This document shows positions 1-8,156 of a stretch of 64,000 bases of DNA, in pieces. The notes beneath the pieces were generated by a model. That model was not told where the DNA came from and ran no database searches. It saw only the letters and a program-made list of their open reading frames with translations. A program made the position numbers and the translations under genes. How positions within the stretch are numbered: the stretch's first letter is position 1; each line of letters starts with the position of its first letter. The DNA comes from JAPLDB01 sp038230515. Its GTDB lineage: Bacteria > Bacteroidota > Bacteroidia > AKYH767-A > 2013-40CM-41-45. Location: contig JBBRND010000022.1 of assembly GCA_038230515.1 (NCBI GenBank), forward strand, positions 1 to 64,000, written 5' to 3'.

Positions 1-168
1 TGACTTGATCAAGTTACCACATAACTTGTTCAAGTTACGTCATGACTTGTTCAAGTTACGTCATGACTTGTTCAAGTTACGTCATGACTTGTTCAAGTTA
101 CATCATGACTTGTTCAAGTTACGTCATGAATTGAACAAGTCACGTCATGAATTGAACAAGTCATGAAG
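1..168. repeat. 21-bp tandem repeat array 1 (cut by window start)
   Basis: Eight consecutive units of exactly 21 bp begin at 1, 22, 43, 64, 85, 106, 127 and 148. The core of a unit is ACTTGTTCAAGT (an ACTTG/CAAGT dyad) followed by TACGTCATG. The last two units carry a variant core, AATTGAACAAGT. On the + strand one frame is open from the window edge and encodes the heptad DLFKLRH repeatedly before stopping near 163; all minus-strand frames are closed. The array probably continues to the left. It has no spacers, so it is not CRISPR. Function unknown. Confidence 0.95.
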
Positions 169-505
169 AAATTTCATAGTGCTTTTATATGAGAATATGG
201 ATTTTTATTAAAAATTCAACGATCTTCAAAAAAGGCGTAAGAAAAAACAATTTACAGCAACTTTTTATTAGATTGGGAAGTAAAAAATGGTTGGCGGATT
301 TTCGAACTTTAGGTACCCGCTATTATTTTCGCTTCATTGCAGGCAAGAGTGCACCGAGCAATCCGGTAAATCAATTAGCAGCATAAATTAAAGAGTCAGT
401 AAATAAATAGAAATCCCGCTTCTGAAAAGAGGCGGGATTTTTTATTGTCCGTATTTTCATATTTGCAGCGTATCTTGCCGCCCGTTTTTAACCCCACACC
501 ACCCA
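169..505. other. intergenic stretch, no convincing gene
   Basis: Between array 1 and the helicase there is one 65-codon + frame (189-386). It has no recognisable domain, no evident ribosome binding site and a lysine/aromatic composition typical of AT-rich spacer. It ends 25 bp before a terminator hairpin, so a short transcript could exist here, but nothing supports a protein. Upstream of the helicase are two weak -7-like motifs (CATATTTG near 460 and TATCTTGC near 471). Confidence 0.4.
411..444 (+). terminator. Rho-independent terminator
   Basis: A 9-bp perfect stem AAATCCCGC / GCGGGATTT (411-419 with 432-440) is followed by a short T run. It would end any transcript coming from the array 1 side, ahead of the helicase promoter region. 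Confidence 0.8.
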
Positions 506-2050
506 TTGAGTACCCCTGAAACCCTGGAAACACCGGAGCCAAACCTTGGCAAAAAGCTGTATGCCTATCAGCAGGGGGCTATCGAGGAGATATTAGATCG
601 CATTAAAAATCATCCTGTAAAGTATAACCTCCTGTATCAGTTGCCAACAGGTGGCGGCAAAACGGTTATCTTTTCTGAAATAGCCAAACGCTTTATTCAA
701 TCCACCGGCAAAAAGGTACTGATACTAACCCATCGCATTGAACTTTGCGGGCAAACCCATAAAATGCTTAATGAGTTTGGGGTAGTCAATATGGTTATTA
801 AAAGCGAGGTAAAAGAATTGCCGGTGCCTAATGACTATATGTGTTTTGTAGCCATGGTGGAAACGCTCAATAACCGGCTGCGCGATAAAATCCTTGACCT
901 CGACAATGTTGGGCTTATGATTGTGGACGAAGCCCACTATAACTCATTCGGAAAATTATTTAAGTTTTATGAAAAAGGAGTAGTGCTTGGAGTAACGGCA
1001 ACCCCGTTAAGCTCCAATATAAACCTCCCCATGAAAGATAATTACGATCAGCTTATCGTGGGGGAGTCTATTTCTTCGCTCATTCAAATGGGTTTTTTAT
1101 CACGCGCCACTACCTATAGCTACCAGGTGGGGTTAACCTCGCTAAAGGTCGGCTTAAATGGCGATTACACCGTTAGTTCCAGCGAACGGCTTTATAATAA
1201 CTATGCCATGCAGGATAAGCTGCTAAGTGCATATCGGGAAAAAAGCTTAGGTAAAAAAACATTGATCTTTAATAACGGCATTCAAACTTCGCAACATGTA
1301 TATGCCAACTTTCGGCAGGCGGGTTTAGATGTAAGGCACTTAGACAATACACATTCCGCCCGCGAGCGCAAGGAGATACTGACCTGGTTTCGTGAGAAAC
1401 CCGATGCCATACTTACCTCGGTAAGCATACTTACCACCGGTTTCGATGAACCGACAGTGGAAAGCATTATACTTAACCGCGCTACCAAATCGCTCACGCT
1501 TTATTTTCAGATGATAGGCAGGGGTTCGCGCGTGCTGCCCGATAAAAAGGAATTTACAGTGATTGATTTAGGTAATAACCTGAACAGGTTCGGGCTATGG
1601 GAAGCAGATATTGATTGGGGCAGTATATTCCGGTCGCCTGAATTGCACCTGGCTGGTATTTGGAGCGATGAGGAAATTGAGCGGTCGTTCAAATATCTAA
1701 TGCCTGACGAACTACGACAGAGATTCATAAAATCTGCTTCTATTGATTTTGATGTCAAGAAGGAACATAAACTGGCAGCTAGTCACCACCATAGACCACG
1801 AATAGTTATAGACCGCTCTATAGAACAACATACCCTCATGTGCATGCAAAACAGCATAGATGTAGATGAGGCGTTAGTGCTGGCAGAACTTCTTAAAGAA
1901 GAAATTGAATACCGCATCCGCATTTACGCGCGCTGCTTAAGTAAAACTACCGAAAGCTATGTGAGATGGATGCAGGATGAATACAAACGTAAACTTAAAT
2001 CGGGATTGGTGTTGAATTACCTGCTTTTATCCACCGGAAAAGAGGAGTAG
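506..2050 (+). CDS. DEAD/DEAH-box superfamily 2 helicase
   Basis: A 514-residue SF2 helicase/translocase, expected to couple ATP hydrolysis to nucleic-acid remodelling in the cytoplasm. Visible motifs: Q-like YQQGAI (about 21-26), Walker A PTGGGKT (47-53), Walker B DEAH (141-144), motif III-like VTATP (163-167), then a RecA2 domain with motif VI QMIGRGSR (335-342). The C-terminal 150 residues carry no domain I recognise. The start is TTG at 506: no ATG occurs before motif I, so a non-ATG start is required. The architecture matches the small stand-alone SSL2-like helicases of Bacteroidota; no partner (methylase, nuclease) is adjacent, so a specific role cannot be assigned. Confidence 0.9.
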   Translation: MSTPETLETPEPNLGKKLYAYQQGAIEEILDRIKNHPVKYNLLYQLPTGGGKTVIFSEIAKRFIQSTGKKVLILTHRIELCGQTHKMLNEFGVVNMVIKSEVKELPVPNDYMCFVAMVETLNNRLRDKILDLDNVGLMIVDEAHYNSFGKLFKFYEKGVVLGVTATPLSSNINLPMKDNYDQLIVGESISSLIQMGFLSRATTYSYQVGLTSLKVGLNGDYTVSSSERLYNNYAMQDKLLSAYREKSLGKKTLIFNNGIQTSQHVYANFRQAGLDVRHLDNTHSARERKEILTWFREKPDAILTSVSILTTGFDEPTVESIILNRATKSLTLYFQMIGRGSRVLPDKKEFTVIDLGNNLNRFGLWEADIDWGSIFRSPELHLAGIWSDEEIERSFKYLMPDELRQRFIKSASIDFDVKKEHKLAASHHHRPRIVIDRSIEQHTLMCMQNSIDVDEALVLAELLKEEIEYRIRIYARCLSKTTESYVRWMQDEYKRKLKSGLVLNYLLLSTGKEE

Positions 2051-2148
2051 CCCGCTGTAGAAACGCTATGCCTTTCAGTTTATAGGGAATGTTCTTTTTT
2101 AACACGAGAATAGGGATTTCCACTGCTGGCACCTCCCGTTTTTTTTAG

Positions 2149-2156
2149 TACCTTCG
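2149..2156 (+). promoter_or_regulatory. -7 element (TACCTTCG)
   Basis: Matches Bacteroidota TAnnTTTG at 7 of 8 positions. It predicts transcription starting about 2162, a 16-nt leader before the ABC-F gene. Confidence 0.5.
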
Positions 2157-2177
2157 CGCCCCGCAAAAAAGCTATTC

Positions 2178-3812
2178 ATGTTATCAGTATCAAATTTATC
2201 GTTACGCTACGGCAAGCGCGTGTTGTTTGAAGAGGTGAATTTAAAATTTACCCCCGGCAATTGCTATGGAATTATAGGAGCCAACGGTGCAGGCAAGTCC
2301 ACCTTTCTAAAAATACTTTCTGGTGAAGTTGATCCTACAAGCGGACAGATTTCTATTACTCCCGGAGAGCGCATGGGCGTATTGAAGCAAAACCACTTTG
2401 AATTCGACCATTTTACGGTGCTTAATACCGTGATGATGGGAAACCAGAAACTGTGGAAGGTGATGCAGGAGAAAGATGCCTTTTATGCCAAGCCCGATTT
2501 CAGCGAAGCGGATGGAGTAAAGGCGGGAGAACTGGAAACCTTGTTTGCCGAAATGGAAGGATGGAATGCGGAGAGCGATGCGGCTAACCTGCTAAGTGGT
2601 TTAGGTGTGCATGAAGAGTATCACTCCAGATTGATGAGTGAACTGAACGGAAAGGAAAAGGTGCGCGTGCTGCTTGCACAGGCATTGTTCGGCAACCCTG
2701 ATATTTTATTACTCGATGAGCCAACCAATGATCTGGATGTTGAAACCATCAGTTGGCTGGAAAATTTTTTAGCGGGATATGAGAATACAGTTCTTGTAGT
2801 ATCTCACGACCGTCACTTTTTAGATGCCGTGTGTACGCACGTGGCAGACATTGACTTCGGAAAAATACGGTTGTATGCAGGCAACTATACGTTCTGGTAT
2901 GAGAGCAGTCAGCTTGCTTTGCGTCAGCGGAGCGATCAGAATAAAAAGACGGAAGATAAGCGCAAGGAACTTCAGGATTTTATTGAACGCTTCAGTGCGA
3001 ATGCCTCCAAATCAAGACAGGCAACAAGCCGTAAAAAGTTATTGGAGAAGTTAGTGCTGGAAGATATTCAGCCATCAACGCGCAAATATCCCGGCATTGT
3101 TTTCAGACCCGACCGCGATTGTGGCGATCAGTTGCTGCTGGTTGAAGGGTTGAGCAAATCATCTCCAGATGGTTTGGTTTACTTCAATGATATTTCTTTT
3201 ACGCTTAGCAAAGGCGATAAGGTAGCGGTGCTTTCGAAGGAGCATAGCGCCATCACTTCTTTCTTTGAAATACTGATGGGCTTAGAGAAGCCCGATGCAG
3301 GTACTTTTACCTGGGGAAGCACCATTACGCGATCGTATCTTCCGAATGAAAACGCAAAATTTTTTAAGAGTGACGATAACCTGATGGATTGGCTGCGCCA
3401 GTTTTCTTCGGAAAAAGATGAAACCTACATACGTGGGTTTTTAGGAAAGATGCTATTCAGCGGGGAAGAGGTTTTTAAAAAATCGAACGTGTTGAGTGGT
3501 GGCGAAAAAGTGCGCTGCATGATGAGCCGCATGATGCTTGCCAACGGCAACTGCCTTATTCTTGATGAACCAACCAATCACTTAGACTTGGAAACAATTA
3601 CTTCCATCAACAATGCACTGAAGGACTGGAAACACATTGCTCTTTTTACATCGCACGATCATGAGTTTGTGCAGACCGTAGCAAACCGCATTATTGAAAT
3701 TACTCCGGGTGGCATTATTGATAAGCGAATGATGTATGATGAATACATTTCCGATGAGAAAATTAAATTGTTGCGCGAATCAATGTACGAGCAGGTTGAA
3801 CTGGTAAAATAG
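2178..3812 (+). CDS. ABC-F family ATPase (YbiT-like), degenerate second P-loop
   Basis: A cytosolic ABC-F protein of 544 residues with two nucleotide-binding domains and no membrane segments; the family acts on ribosomes. NBD1 has Walker A GANGAGKST (34-42) and Walker B LLLDEP (177-182), but the signature reads ELNGKEKVR (155-163) instead of LSGGE. NBD2 has a good signature LSGGEKVR (439-446) and Walker B ILDEPTNHLD, but its P-loop is replaced by VLSKEHSAIT (351-360), lacking the glycines and the Lys-Ser/Thr pair. The degenerate NBD1 signature is known in YbiT relatives; the lost NBD2 P-loop implies asymmetric ATP use. A linker with basic residues (about 245-300) fits the P-site tRNA interaction motif. 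It is a different protein from the EttA homologue at 11949. Confidence 0.9.
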   Translation: MLSVSNLSLRYGKRVLFEEVNLKFTPGNCYGIIGANGAGKSTFLKILSGEVDPTSGQISITPGERMGVLKQNHFEFDHFTVLNTVMMGNQKLWKVMQEKDAFYAKPDFSEADGVKAGELETLFAEMEGWNAESDAANLLSGLGVHEEYHSRLMSELNGKEKVRVLLAQALFGNPDILLLDEPTNDLDVETISWLENFLAGYENTVLVVSHDRHFLDAVCTHVADIDFGKIRLYAGNYTFWYESSQLALRQRSDQNKKTEDKRKELQDFIERFSANASKSRQATSRKKLLEKLVLEDIQPSTRKYPGIVFRPDRDCGDQLLLVEGLSKSSPDGLVYFNDISFTLSKGDKVAVLSKEHSAITSFFEILMGLEKPDAGTFTWGSTITRSYLPNENAKFFKSDDNLMDWLRQFSSEKDETYIRGFLGKMLFSGEEVFKKSNVLSGGEKVRCMMSRMMLANGNCLILDEPTNHLDLETITSINNALKDWKHIALFTSHDHEFVQTVANRIIEITPGGIIDKRMMYDEYISDEKIKLLRESMYEQVELVK

Positions 3813-3843
3813 CCCGTTCGAAAGCAGATTGGGAAAAGTTTCT

Positions 3844-3851
3844 TACTTTCG
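3844..3851 (+). promoter_or_regulatory. -7 element (TACTTTCG)
   Basis: 7 of 8 match to TAnnTTTG, 26 nt upstream of the ATG at 3878. Confidence 0.5.
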
Positions 3852-3877
3852 TTCGCCTAAATTTAAAATCAGCGATC

Positions 3878-5377
3878 ATGAAAATACTCTACTCATTCCG
3901 GACAAATCTTTTTGTTGCCTTTCTGTTACTCTCTGCAACTTCTCAGGCGCAGCTTACAGTTGACAGCACTTTTAATCCTGCTCAGTTGGTTCAAACACTG
4001 CTAGGTGGAGGCGTAACAGTATCAAACATTACCTATACAGGTGATACGGTACATGCCTCCGGCCATTTCACTGAGCCATCAAATGCCTTTGGAATTAACA
4101 GCGGTATTATTCTTACTACCGGAACAGTAAGCAATGCACCGGGACCTAACAATTCAGACAACGCAACATTTGACAATTTTCAACCCGGAGATTTATTGCT
4201 CGATCAATACACTTCAGGAATTACACAGGATGCATCCATTCTTGAATTTGATTTCACTTCAATATCCGATTCCGTAGTGTTCAACTACGTATTCGCATCA
4301 GAAGAGTATAATGAATTTGTGGATCAGGGTTTCAATGATGTATTCGGTTTTTTTATTAGTGGTCCCGGTATTAATGGTCAGCAGGATATTGCACTCGTTC
4401 CGGGTACCAATACTCCCTGTTCAATAGACAGTATCAACAATGGTTACACGCAGGTCGGAATGGCTTCTACAGGTCCATGCACCAATTGCCAATATTACGT
4501 TGACAATTTTCAAGGAACGGTAATGCAATACGATGGATACACAACAGTGCTTACTGCTCGCGCAGGAGTAATTCCCTGTGCAACATACCATCTCAAAATT
4601 GCAATTGCTGATGTTACAGACGGTGTGTATGATTCCGGAGTATTTCTTCAGGGCGGCAGTTTTAAATCAAGTGGAGTATTTCAGGTTGTATATCATGGAG
4701 GCGATGCTCCGGGGACGTTGCATCTTTGCCCGGGCACATGCGATACCCTCACATCACCTTACATGTATAATTACAATTGGAACACTGGCGATACCACTCA
4801 GTCCATTGTAGTTTGCAACCAGGGTTTATATTATGTTTCTTCTACGAACGGTACCTGTATGGCAACATCTGCTTCAGTAAATGTTATGCAGGTTGCAGGT
4901 CCACCGGCATCTACGCTGAGCAATGCGAATGATGTTCTTACATCTTCTATTACAGATAGCATTTATACCTACCAATGGTATTTGGGAGGAATTCCTTTTG
5001 CGGGCGGCACTTCATCTACTCTTGCATTGACAGTGAGCGGTTGCTATCATCTTCTGATTACAGATGCGAACGGTTGCACTTCAACCAGTGACACAATTTG
5101 CGATCTGAATGTAGGACTGAATGAATATTCAATTCAACATGCCGTTTCTATCAAACCGAACCCGGTTAAAGGTTCTTTCACTCTTGAAGTAGATGGACAA
5201 ACGGGAGCAGGAACTGTTCTAATTACTGATCTTTCAGGAAAAATTGTTCGTCAGGAAGTGTGGTCTGAAAACACAACAAGTAAAAAAATAGATGCCGGAA
5301 ACCTGGCGAAAGGAATTTATTTCCTTCAGTTGAAAACGGATCGCAGCGTTTACAGTCAGCGCTTGATCATTCAGTAA
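3878..5377 (+). CDS. secreted choice-of-anchor L protein with T9SS sorting domain
   Basis: A 499-residue exported protein. Residues 1-24 form a Sec signal peptide ending in SQAQ. Residues about 60-270 match the choice-of-anchor L domain (GIILTTG, a run of NSDN, then FDFTSISDSVVFNYVFAS and EEYNEF). A cysteine-containing PKD/Ig-like region follows, and the last ~80 residues are a type A Por sorting domain (KPNPVKGSFTLEV, ending KGIYFLQLKTD). It should cross the outer membrane through T9SS and be anchored or released at the surface. Binding partner unknown. It is monocistronic and ends 9 bp from a convergent gene. Confidence 0.85.
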   Translation: MKILYSFRTNLFVAFLLLSATSQAQLTVDSTFNPAQLVQTLLGGGVTVSNITYTGDTVHASGHFTEPSNAFGINSGIILTTGTVSNAPGPNNSDNATFDNFQPGDLLLDQYTSGITQDASILEFDFTSISDSVVFNYVFASEEYNEFVDQGFNDVFGFFISGPGINGQQDIALVPGTNTPCSIDSINNGYTQVGMASTGPCTNCQYYVDNFQGTVMQYDGYTTVLTARAGVIPCATYHLKIAIADVTDGVYDSGVFLQGGSFKSSGVFQVVYHGGDAPGTLHLCPGTCDTLTSPYMYNYNWNTGDTTQSIVVCNQGLYYVSSTNGTCMATSASVNVMQVAGPPASTLSNANDVLTSSITDSIYTYQWYLGGIPFAGGTSSTLALTVSGCYHLLITDANGCTSTSDTICDLNVGLNEYSIQHAVSIKPNPVKGSFTLEVDGQTGAGTVLITDLSGKIVRQEVWSENTTSKKIDAGNLAKGIYFLQLKTDRSVYSQRLIIQ

Positions 5378-5386
5378 AAAGCTATT

Positions 5387-5806
5387 TTACCGCCACGTCA
5401 CCAGTATGAAGGACATCACGGAGAGCATTAGCAAATAAGCTCCGTTGTTAATCAGCCAAAGTGATTGTCTTTGCTTTGCAAAAATCACTGACCAACTGCT
5501 GAATGTCATTCCGAATCCTGCCCACAGTGCAAAAGCAATCTTCAAAGCAGAAAGGCGGCTTTGAATATCAAGCCGGTCAATGAGAAGATAGAGCACAATG
5601 GCATTAATGAGTATCATAAAAAACAATTTTGTGACCTGCTTGAATGCTTCCGGTTGCAGGTCCTCATCAGTTAAGCTGGTATATTCTTTTACAAGTTCCT
5701 TCCAGCGGTCACCGAAAACAAAGGGAAGATACCAGATGAAACCCGCTACCAGGGCAGCAATGGTTGCAACAATGATATGAAATAAGTCAGCGGTGATTTT
5801 ATTCAT
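5387..5806 (-). CDS. DUF1761 family membrane protein
   Basis: A 139-residue protein with about four hydrophobic segments (near 8-28, 60-80, 85-105, 115-137). The N-terminal pattern ...AALVAGFIWYLPFVFG matches the DUF1761 signature (glycine, Trp-Tyr-x-Pro, Phe-Gly). It is expected in the inner membrane; no biochemical role is known for the family. It converges with the anchor-L gene, 9 bp apart. A promoter-like element and a broken short ORF lie upstream (5823-6016), so its mRNA may have a leader of about 200 nt. Confidence 0.75.
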   Translation of the reverse strand: MNKITADLFHIIVATIAALVAGFIWYLPFVFGDRWKELVKEYTSLTDEDLQPEAFKQVTKLFFMILINAIVLYLLIDRLDIQSRLSALKIAFALWAGFGMTFSSWSVIFAKQRQSLWLINNGAYLLMLSVMSFILVTWR

Positions 5807-5822
5807 GGTGTTTGATTTGTTG

Positions 5823-5980
5823 CTAAGTCTGATTCGCTCGTTTTACATTAAAAGCTTTCAATGAGTTACACTCACCCGGGTCGTCAAAGTTTCCCGGCAG
5901 ATTAATGTTCTGATGTGCATATTGTGCAAAGCCGGAACTAAAAACAATTGCAAGATGGGCGTGGTAAAAGTTGTCTTCAT
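5823..5980 (-). pseudogene. broken remnant of a secreted-protein gene (or leader ORF)
   Basis: On the minus strand an ATG at 5980 sits 23 nt after a predicted transcription start and opens a 41-codon frame (MKTTFTTPILQ...). Shifting frame after about 11 codons gives IVFSSGFAQ, which looks like a signal-peptide end, then YAHQNINLPGNFDDPG and a TAG stop at 5823. The two frames together look like the first 50 residues of an exported protein carrying one frameshift and then truncated. The alternative is a leader ORF of the DUF1761 gene. I see no homologue that decides this. Confidence 0.3.
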
Positions 5981-6008
5981 GAGATTGGTTTATCTTTTTG
6001 TTGAATTA

Positions 6009-6016
6009 CGAAAGTA
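6009..6016 (-). promoter_or_regulatory. -7 element (TACTTTCG on minus strand)
   Basis: 7 of 8 match to TAnnTTTG, read leftward into the remnant ORF and the DUF1761 gene. It is nearly back to back with the + strand element at 6022. Confidence 0.4.
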
Positions 6017-6021
6017 GGAAA

Positions 6022-6029
6022 TATGTTTG
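6022..6029 (+). promoter_or_regulatory. -7 element (TATGTTTG)
   Basis: Perfect TAnnTTTG. It predicts a start near 6035 and a leader of about 90 nt for the 6127 gene. Confidence 0.55.
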
Positions 6030-6126
6030 GTATAAAACGGGTGAACGATCCGTTAAATATTTCTTTCCCCGTAACGTTTATGTTCAAAGAAAGTATAGCA
6101 AGTATTAAAATAGTTGACCAAACAAG

Positions 6127-6801
6127 ATGAAGCGCCTCGTAACTTTCTTATTCAGTTTTCTAATCGTTTGCATCGTTCATGCGCAGGTGCTCGATGATAT
6201 TGCAATGAGTTTGAGAAAGAAGCCGGAGTTTTTTTTCAACCTCACTCAATACAATTCTTTTATCAGCAACCAGGCGGCAAATGTTTCAGGCATTCGCGCA
6301 GGACTCGAGTTTAATGAGAAAGTCCGCATCGCTGTTGGCTATAGCTGGCTCTACTCTAATGTGGTAGATAAAATCAGCATCGCTGAAAACGATGTTTCGT
6401 ATCAAACAAACGGTCAATTAAAATTTCATTATGTGAACACGATGTTCGAGTATGAATTTTACAGCAACTATCCATGGCATATTTCCGTGCCGTTGGTAGT
6501 TGGTGCCGGCAATTCGCATTATGAATACATTGATCACAACACACATGAACGGTTGAGTACAAAAAATTTTCCGGTGGTTTTGTTTGAACCATCTGTCAAT
6601 GCATCATACAACATTATTGAATGGATCGGAGTTTCCGGTGGTCTCGGTTATCGGGTTGCCCTCAACTCAACAAAAGATTTCAAGAAGAATTTTAATTCCC
6701 CGATCTACGTTATTCAGCTCAAGTTTTTCTTCGATGCCATTTACAAGGATGTTTTCCCGAAGGGAATTTTCAAGAAGAAGAATTCAGTTATTGGTCAATA
6801 G
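6127..6801 (+). CDS. outer-membrane beta-barrel protein, unknown function
   Basis: 224 residues with a Sec signal peptide (MKRLVTFLFSFLIV...HAQ, cleavage after about 20). The rest alternates aromatic/hydrophobic and polar residues with recurrent strand-turn pairs (for example VRIAVGYSWLYSNV, WIGVSGGLGYRVAL), as in 8- to 10-strand OMP_b-brl/porin-like proteins. The terminal residues are not a classical C-terminal Phe. No ligand or catalytic motif is seen. It stands alone between a divergent promoter pair and the sucC promoter. Confidence 0.55.
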   Translation: MKRLVTFLFSFLIVCIVHAQVLDDIAMSLRKKPEFFFNLTQYNSFISNQAANVSGIRAGLEFNEKVRIAVGYSWLYSNVVDKISIAENDVSYQTNGQLKFHYVNTMFEYEFYSNYPWHISVPLVVGAGNSHYEYIDHNTHERLSTKNFPVVLFEPSVNASYNIIEWIGVSGGLGYRVALNSTKDFKKNFNSPIYVIQLKFFFDAIYKDVFPKGIFKKKNSVIGQ

Positions 6802-6856
6802 TTATTTGTCATTCGTTTTTTTCTGCTAACTAATAACGGATAACCGATAACATTTC

Positions 6857-6864
6857 TATTTTTG
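6857..6864 (+). promoter_or_regulatory. -7 element of sucC (TATTTTTG)
   Basis: Perfect TAnnTTTG, predicting a start near 6870 and a leader of about 49 nt. Confidence 0.65.
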
Positions 6865-6918
6865 CGACCCCAATAAATTAACTCAATCAACTTAGTCAGT
6901 TTATTTAACAATTTACAA

Positions 6919-8112
6919 ATGAACATTCACGAATATCAAGGCAAATCCATTCTTAAAAGTTTCGGAGTGGGAATTCAGGAAGGCATTGTTGCTGATACGG
7001 CTGACAATGCCGTTGCAGCAGCAAAGCAATTGCAACAACTAACCGGCACACAATGGTGGGTGGTGAAAGCGCAGATACATGCCGGTGGCAGAGGAAAGGG
7101 CGGAGGAGTAAAACTTGCAAAGACACTTGACGAAGTTCAGGAGAAAGCATCGAACATTATCGGCATGCAGTTGGTAACTCCTCAAACCGGACCACAGGGA
7201 AAAAAAGTTCACAAGGTTTTAATTGCGCAGGATGTGTATTACCCGGGCGCTTCTCCCACAAAAGAATTTTACGTGAGTGTGTTGCTGAATCGCCAAACCG
7301 GTCGCAACATTATTATGTATTCTACCGAGGGAGGAATGGATATTGAACACGTAGCTGCAACAACTCCTGAACGCATTTTTAAAGAAGAGATTGATCCGAA
7401 AGTTGGCTTGCAACCATTTCAGAGTAGAAAAATTGCGTTCAACCTTGGCTTGAGCGGTGCGGCTTTTAAAGAGATGGTGAAGTTTGTTACTTCATTGTAC
7501 AAAGCGTATGACAGTATTGATGCATCTCTTTTCGAAATCAATCCTGTGCTGAAAACTTCTGATGATAAAATTCTTGCTGTTGATGCAAAAGTAAATTTTG
7601 ATGACAACGCTCTTTTCCGTCATCCTGATTTTGCTGCCATGCGAGATACGCTGGAAGAGGACCCAACAGAGTTTGAAGCGAGCCAGCATGATCTGAACTA
7701 TGTGAAGCTGGATGGTAACGTGGGTTGCATGGTGAACGGTGCTGGACTTGCAATGGCTACAATGGATATTATTAAACTTGCAGGTGGCGAGCCGGCAAAC
7801 TTTCTTGATGTAGGCGGCACTGCAAATGCTGCCCGTGTTGAACAGGCATTCCGGATTATTCTGAAAGATGCAAACGTGAAAGCGATCCTTGTAAATATTT
7901 TTGGCGGCATTGTTCGCTGCGACCGCGTGGCGCAAGGCATTGTGGATGCTTACAAAAATATAGGCACCATTCCTGTTCCTATTATTGTTCGGCTGCAAGG
8001 AACCAATGCTGAAGAAGCAAAGAAGATTATTGATGCTTCCGGATTAAAAGTTTCTTCTGCCATTCAGTTGAAAGAAGCGGCTGACCTGGTGCAGAAAGTT
8101 TTAGGAAAATAA
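6919..8112 (+). CDS. sucC: succinate--CoA ligase (ADP-forming) subunit beta
   Basis: TCA-cycle enzyme subunit: succinyl-CoA + ADP + Pi to succinate + CoA + ATP. 397 residues, the usual length. It has an N-terminal ATP-grasp fold starting MNIHEYQGKSILKSFG, the nucleotide-loop AGGRGKGGGVKLAKT (about 57-71), the Mg-binding ELFEINPVL equivalent LFEINPVL, and a C-terminal CoA-ligase domain with GLAMATMDIIKLAGG, NFLDVGGTA and NIFGGIVRCD. The alpha subunit gene sucD is not in the window, as is common in Bacteroidota where the two are unlinked. A near-palindromic hairpin follows the stop. Confidence 0.97.
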   Translation: MNIHEYQGKSILKSFGVGIQEGIVADTADNAVAAAKQLQQLTGTQWWVVKAQIHAGGRGKGGGVKLAKTLDEVQEKASNIIGMQLVTPQTGPQGKKVHKVLIAQDVYYPGASPTKEFYVSVLLNRQTGRNIIMYSTEGGMDIEHVAATTPERIFKEEIDPKVGLQPFQSRKIAFNLGLSGAAFKEMVKFVTSLYKAYDSIDASLFEINPVLKTSDDKILAVDAKVNFDDNALFRHPDFAAMRDTLEEDPTEFEASQHDLNYVKLDGNVGCMVNGAGLAMATMDIIKLAGGEPANFLDVGGTANAARVEQAFRIILKDANVKAILVNIFGGIVRCDRVAQGIVDAYKNIGTIPVPIIVRLQGTNAEEAKKIIDASGLKVSSAIQLKEAADLVQKVLGK

Positions 8113-8117
8113 GAAAT

Positions 8118-8156
8118 TAAAAAAAGAGGTAGCCCATGGTTTAAACCGTGGGCTAT
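8118..8156 (-). terminator. bidirectional hairpin terminator between sucC and prenyltransferase
   Basis: A 26-nt near-perfect palindrome at 8130-8155 (TAGCCCAtGGTTT / AAACCgTGGGCTA, one G-T wobble). On the minus strand it is followed by a run of seven T, so it best serves the leftward prenyltransferase gene, whose stop codon it adjoins. It can also block sucC read-through. Confidence 0.75.

Noticed and set aside
1..168. CRISPR array
   Set aside because: Units follow each other with no unique spacers, are only 21 bp and no cas genes are present. The same holds for the other four arrays.
189..386. tmRNA or real small gene
   Set aside because: The frame ends QLAA-stop like a tag peptide, but there is no tRNA-like acceptor domain, no T-loop and no CCA end; the ORF has no family.
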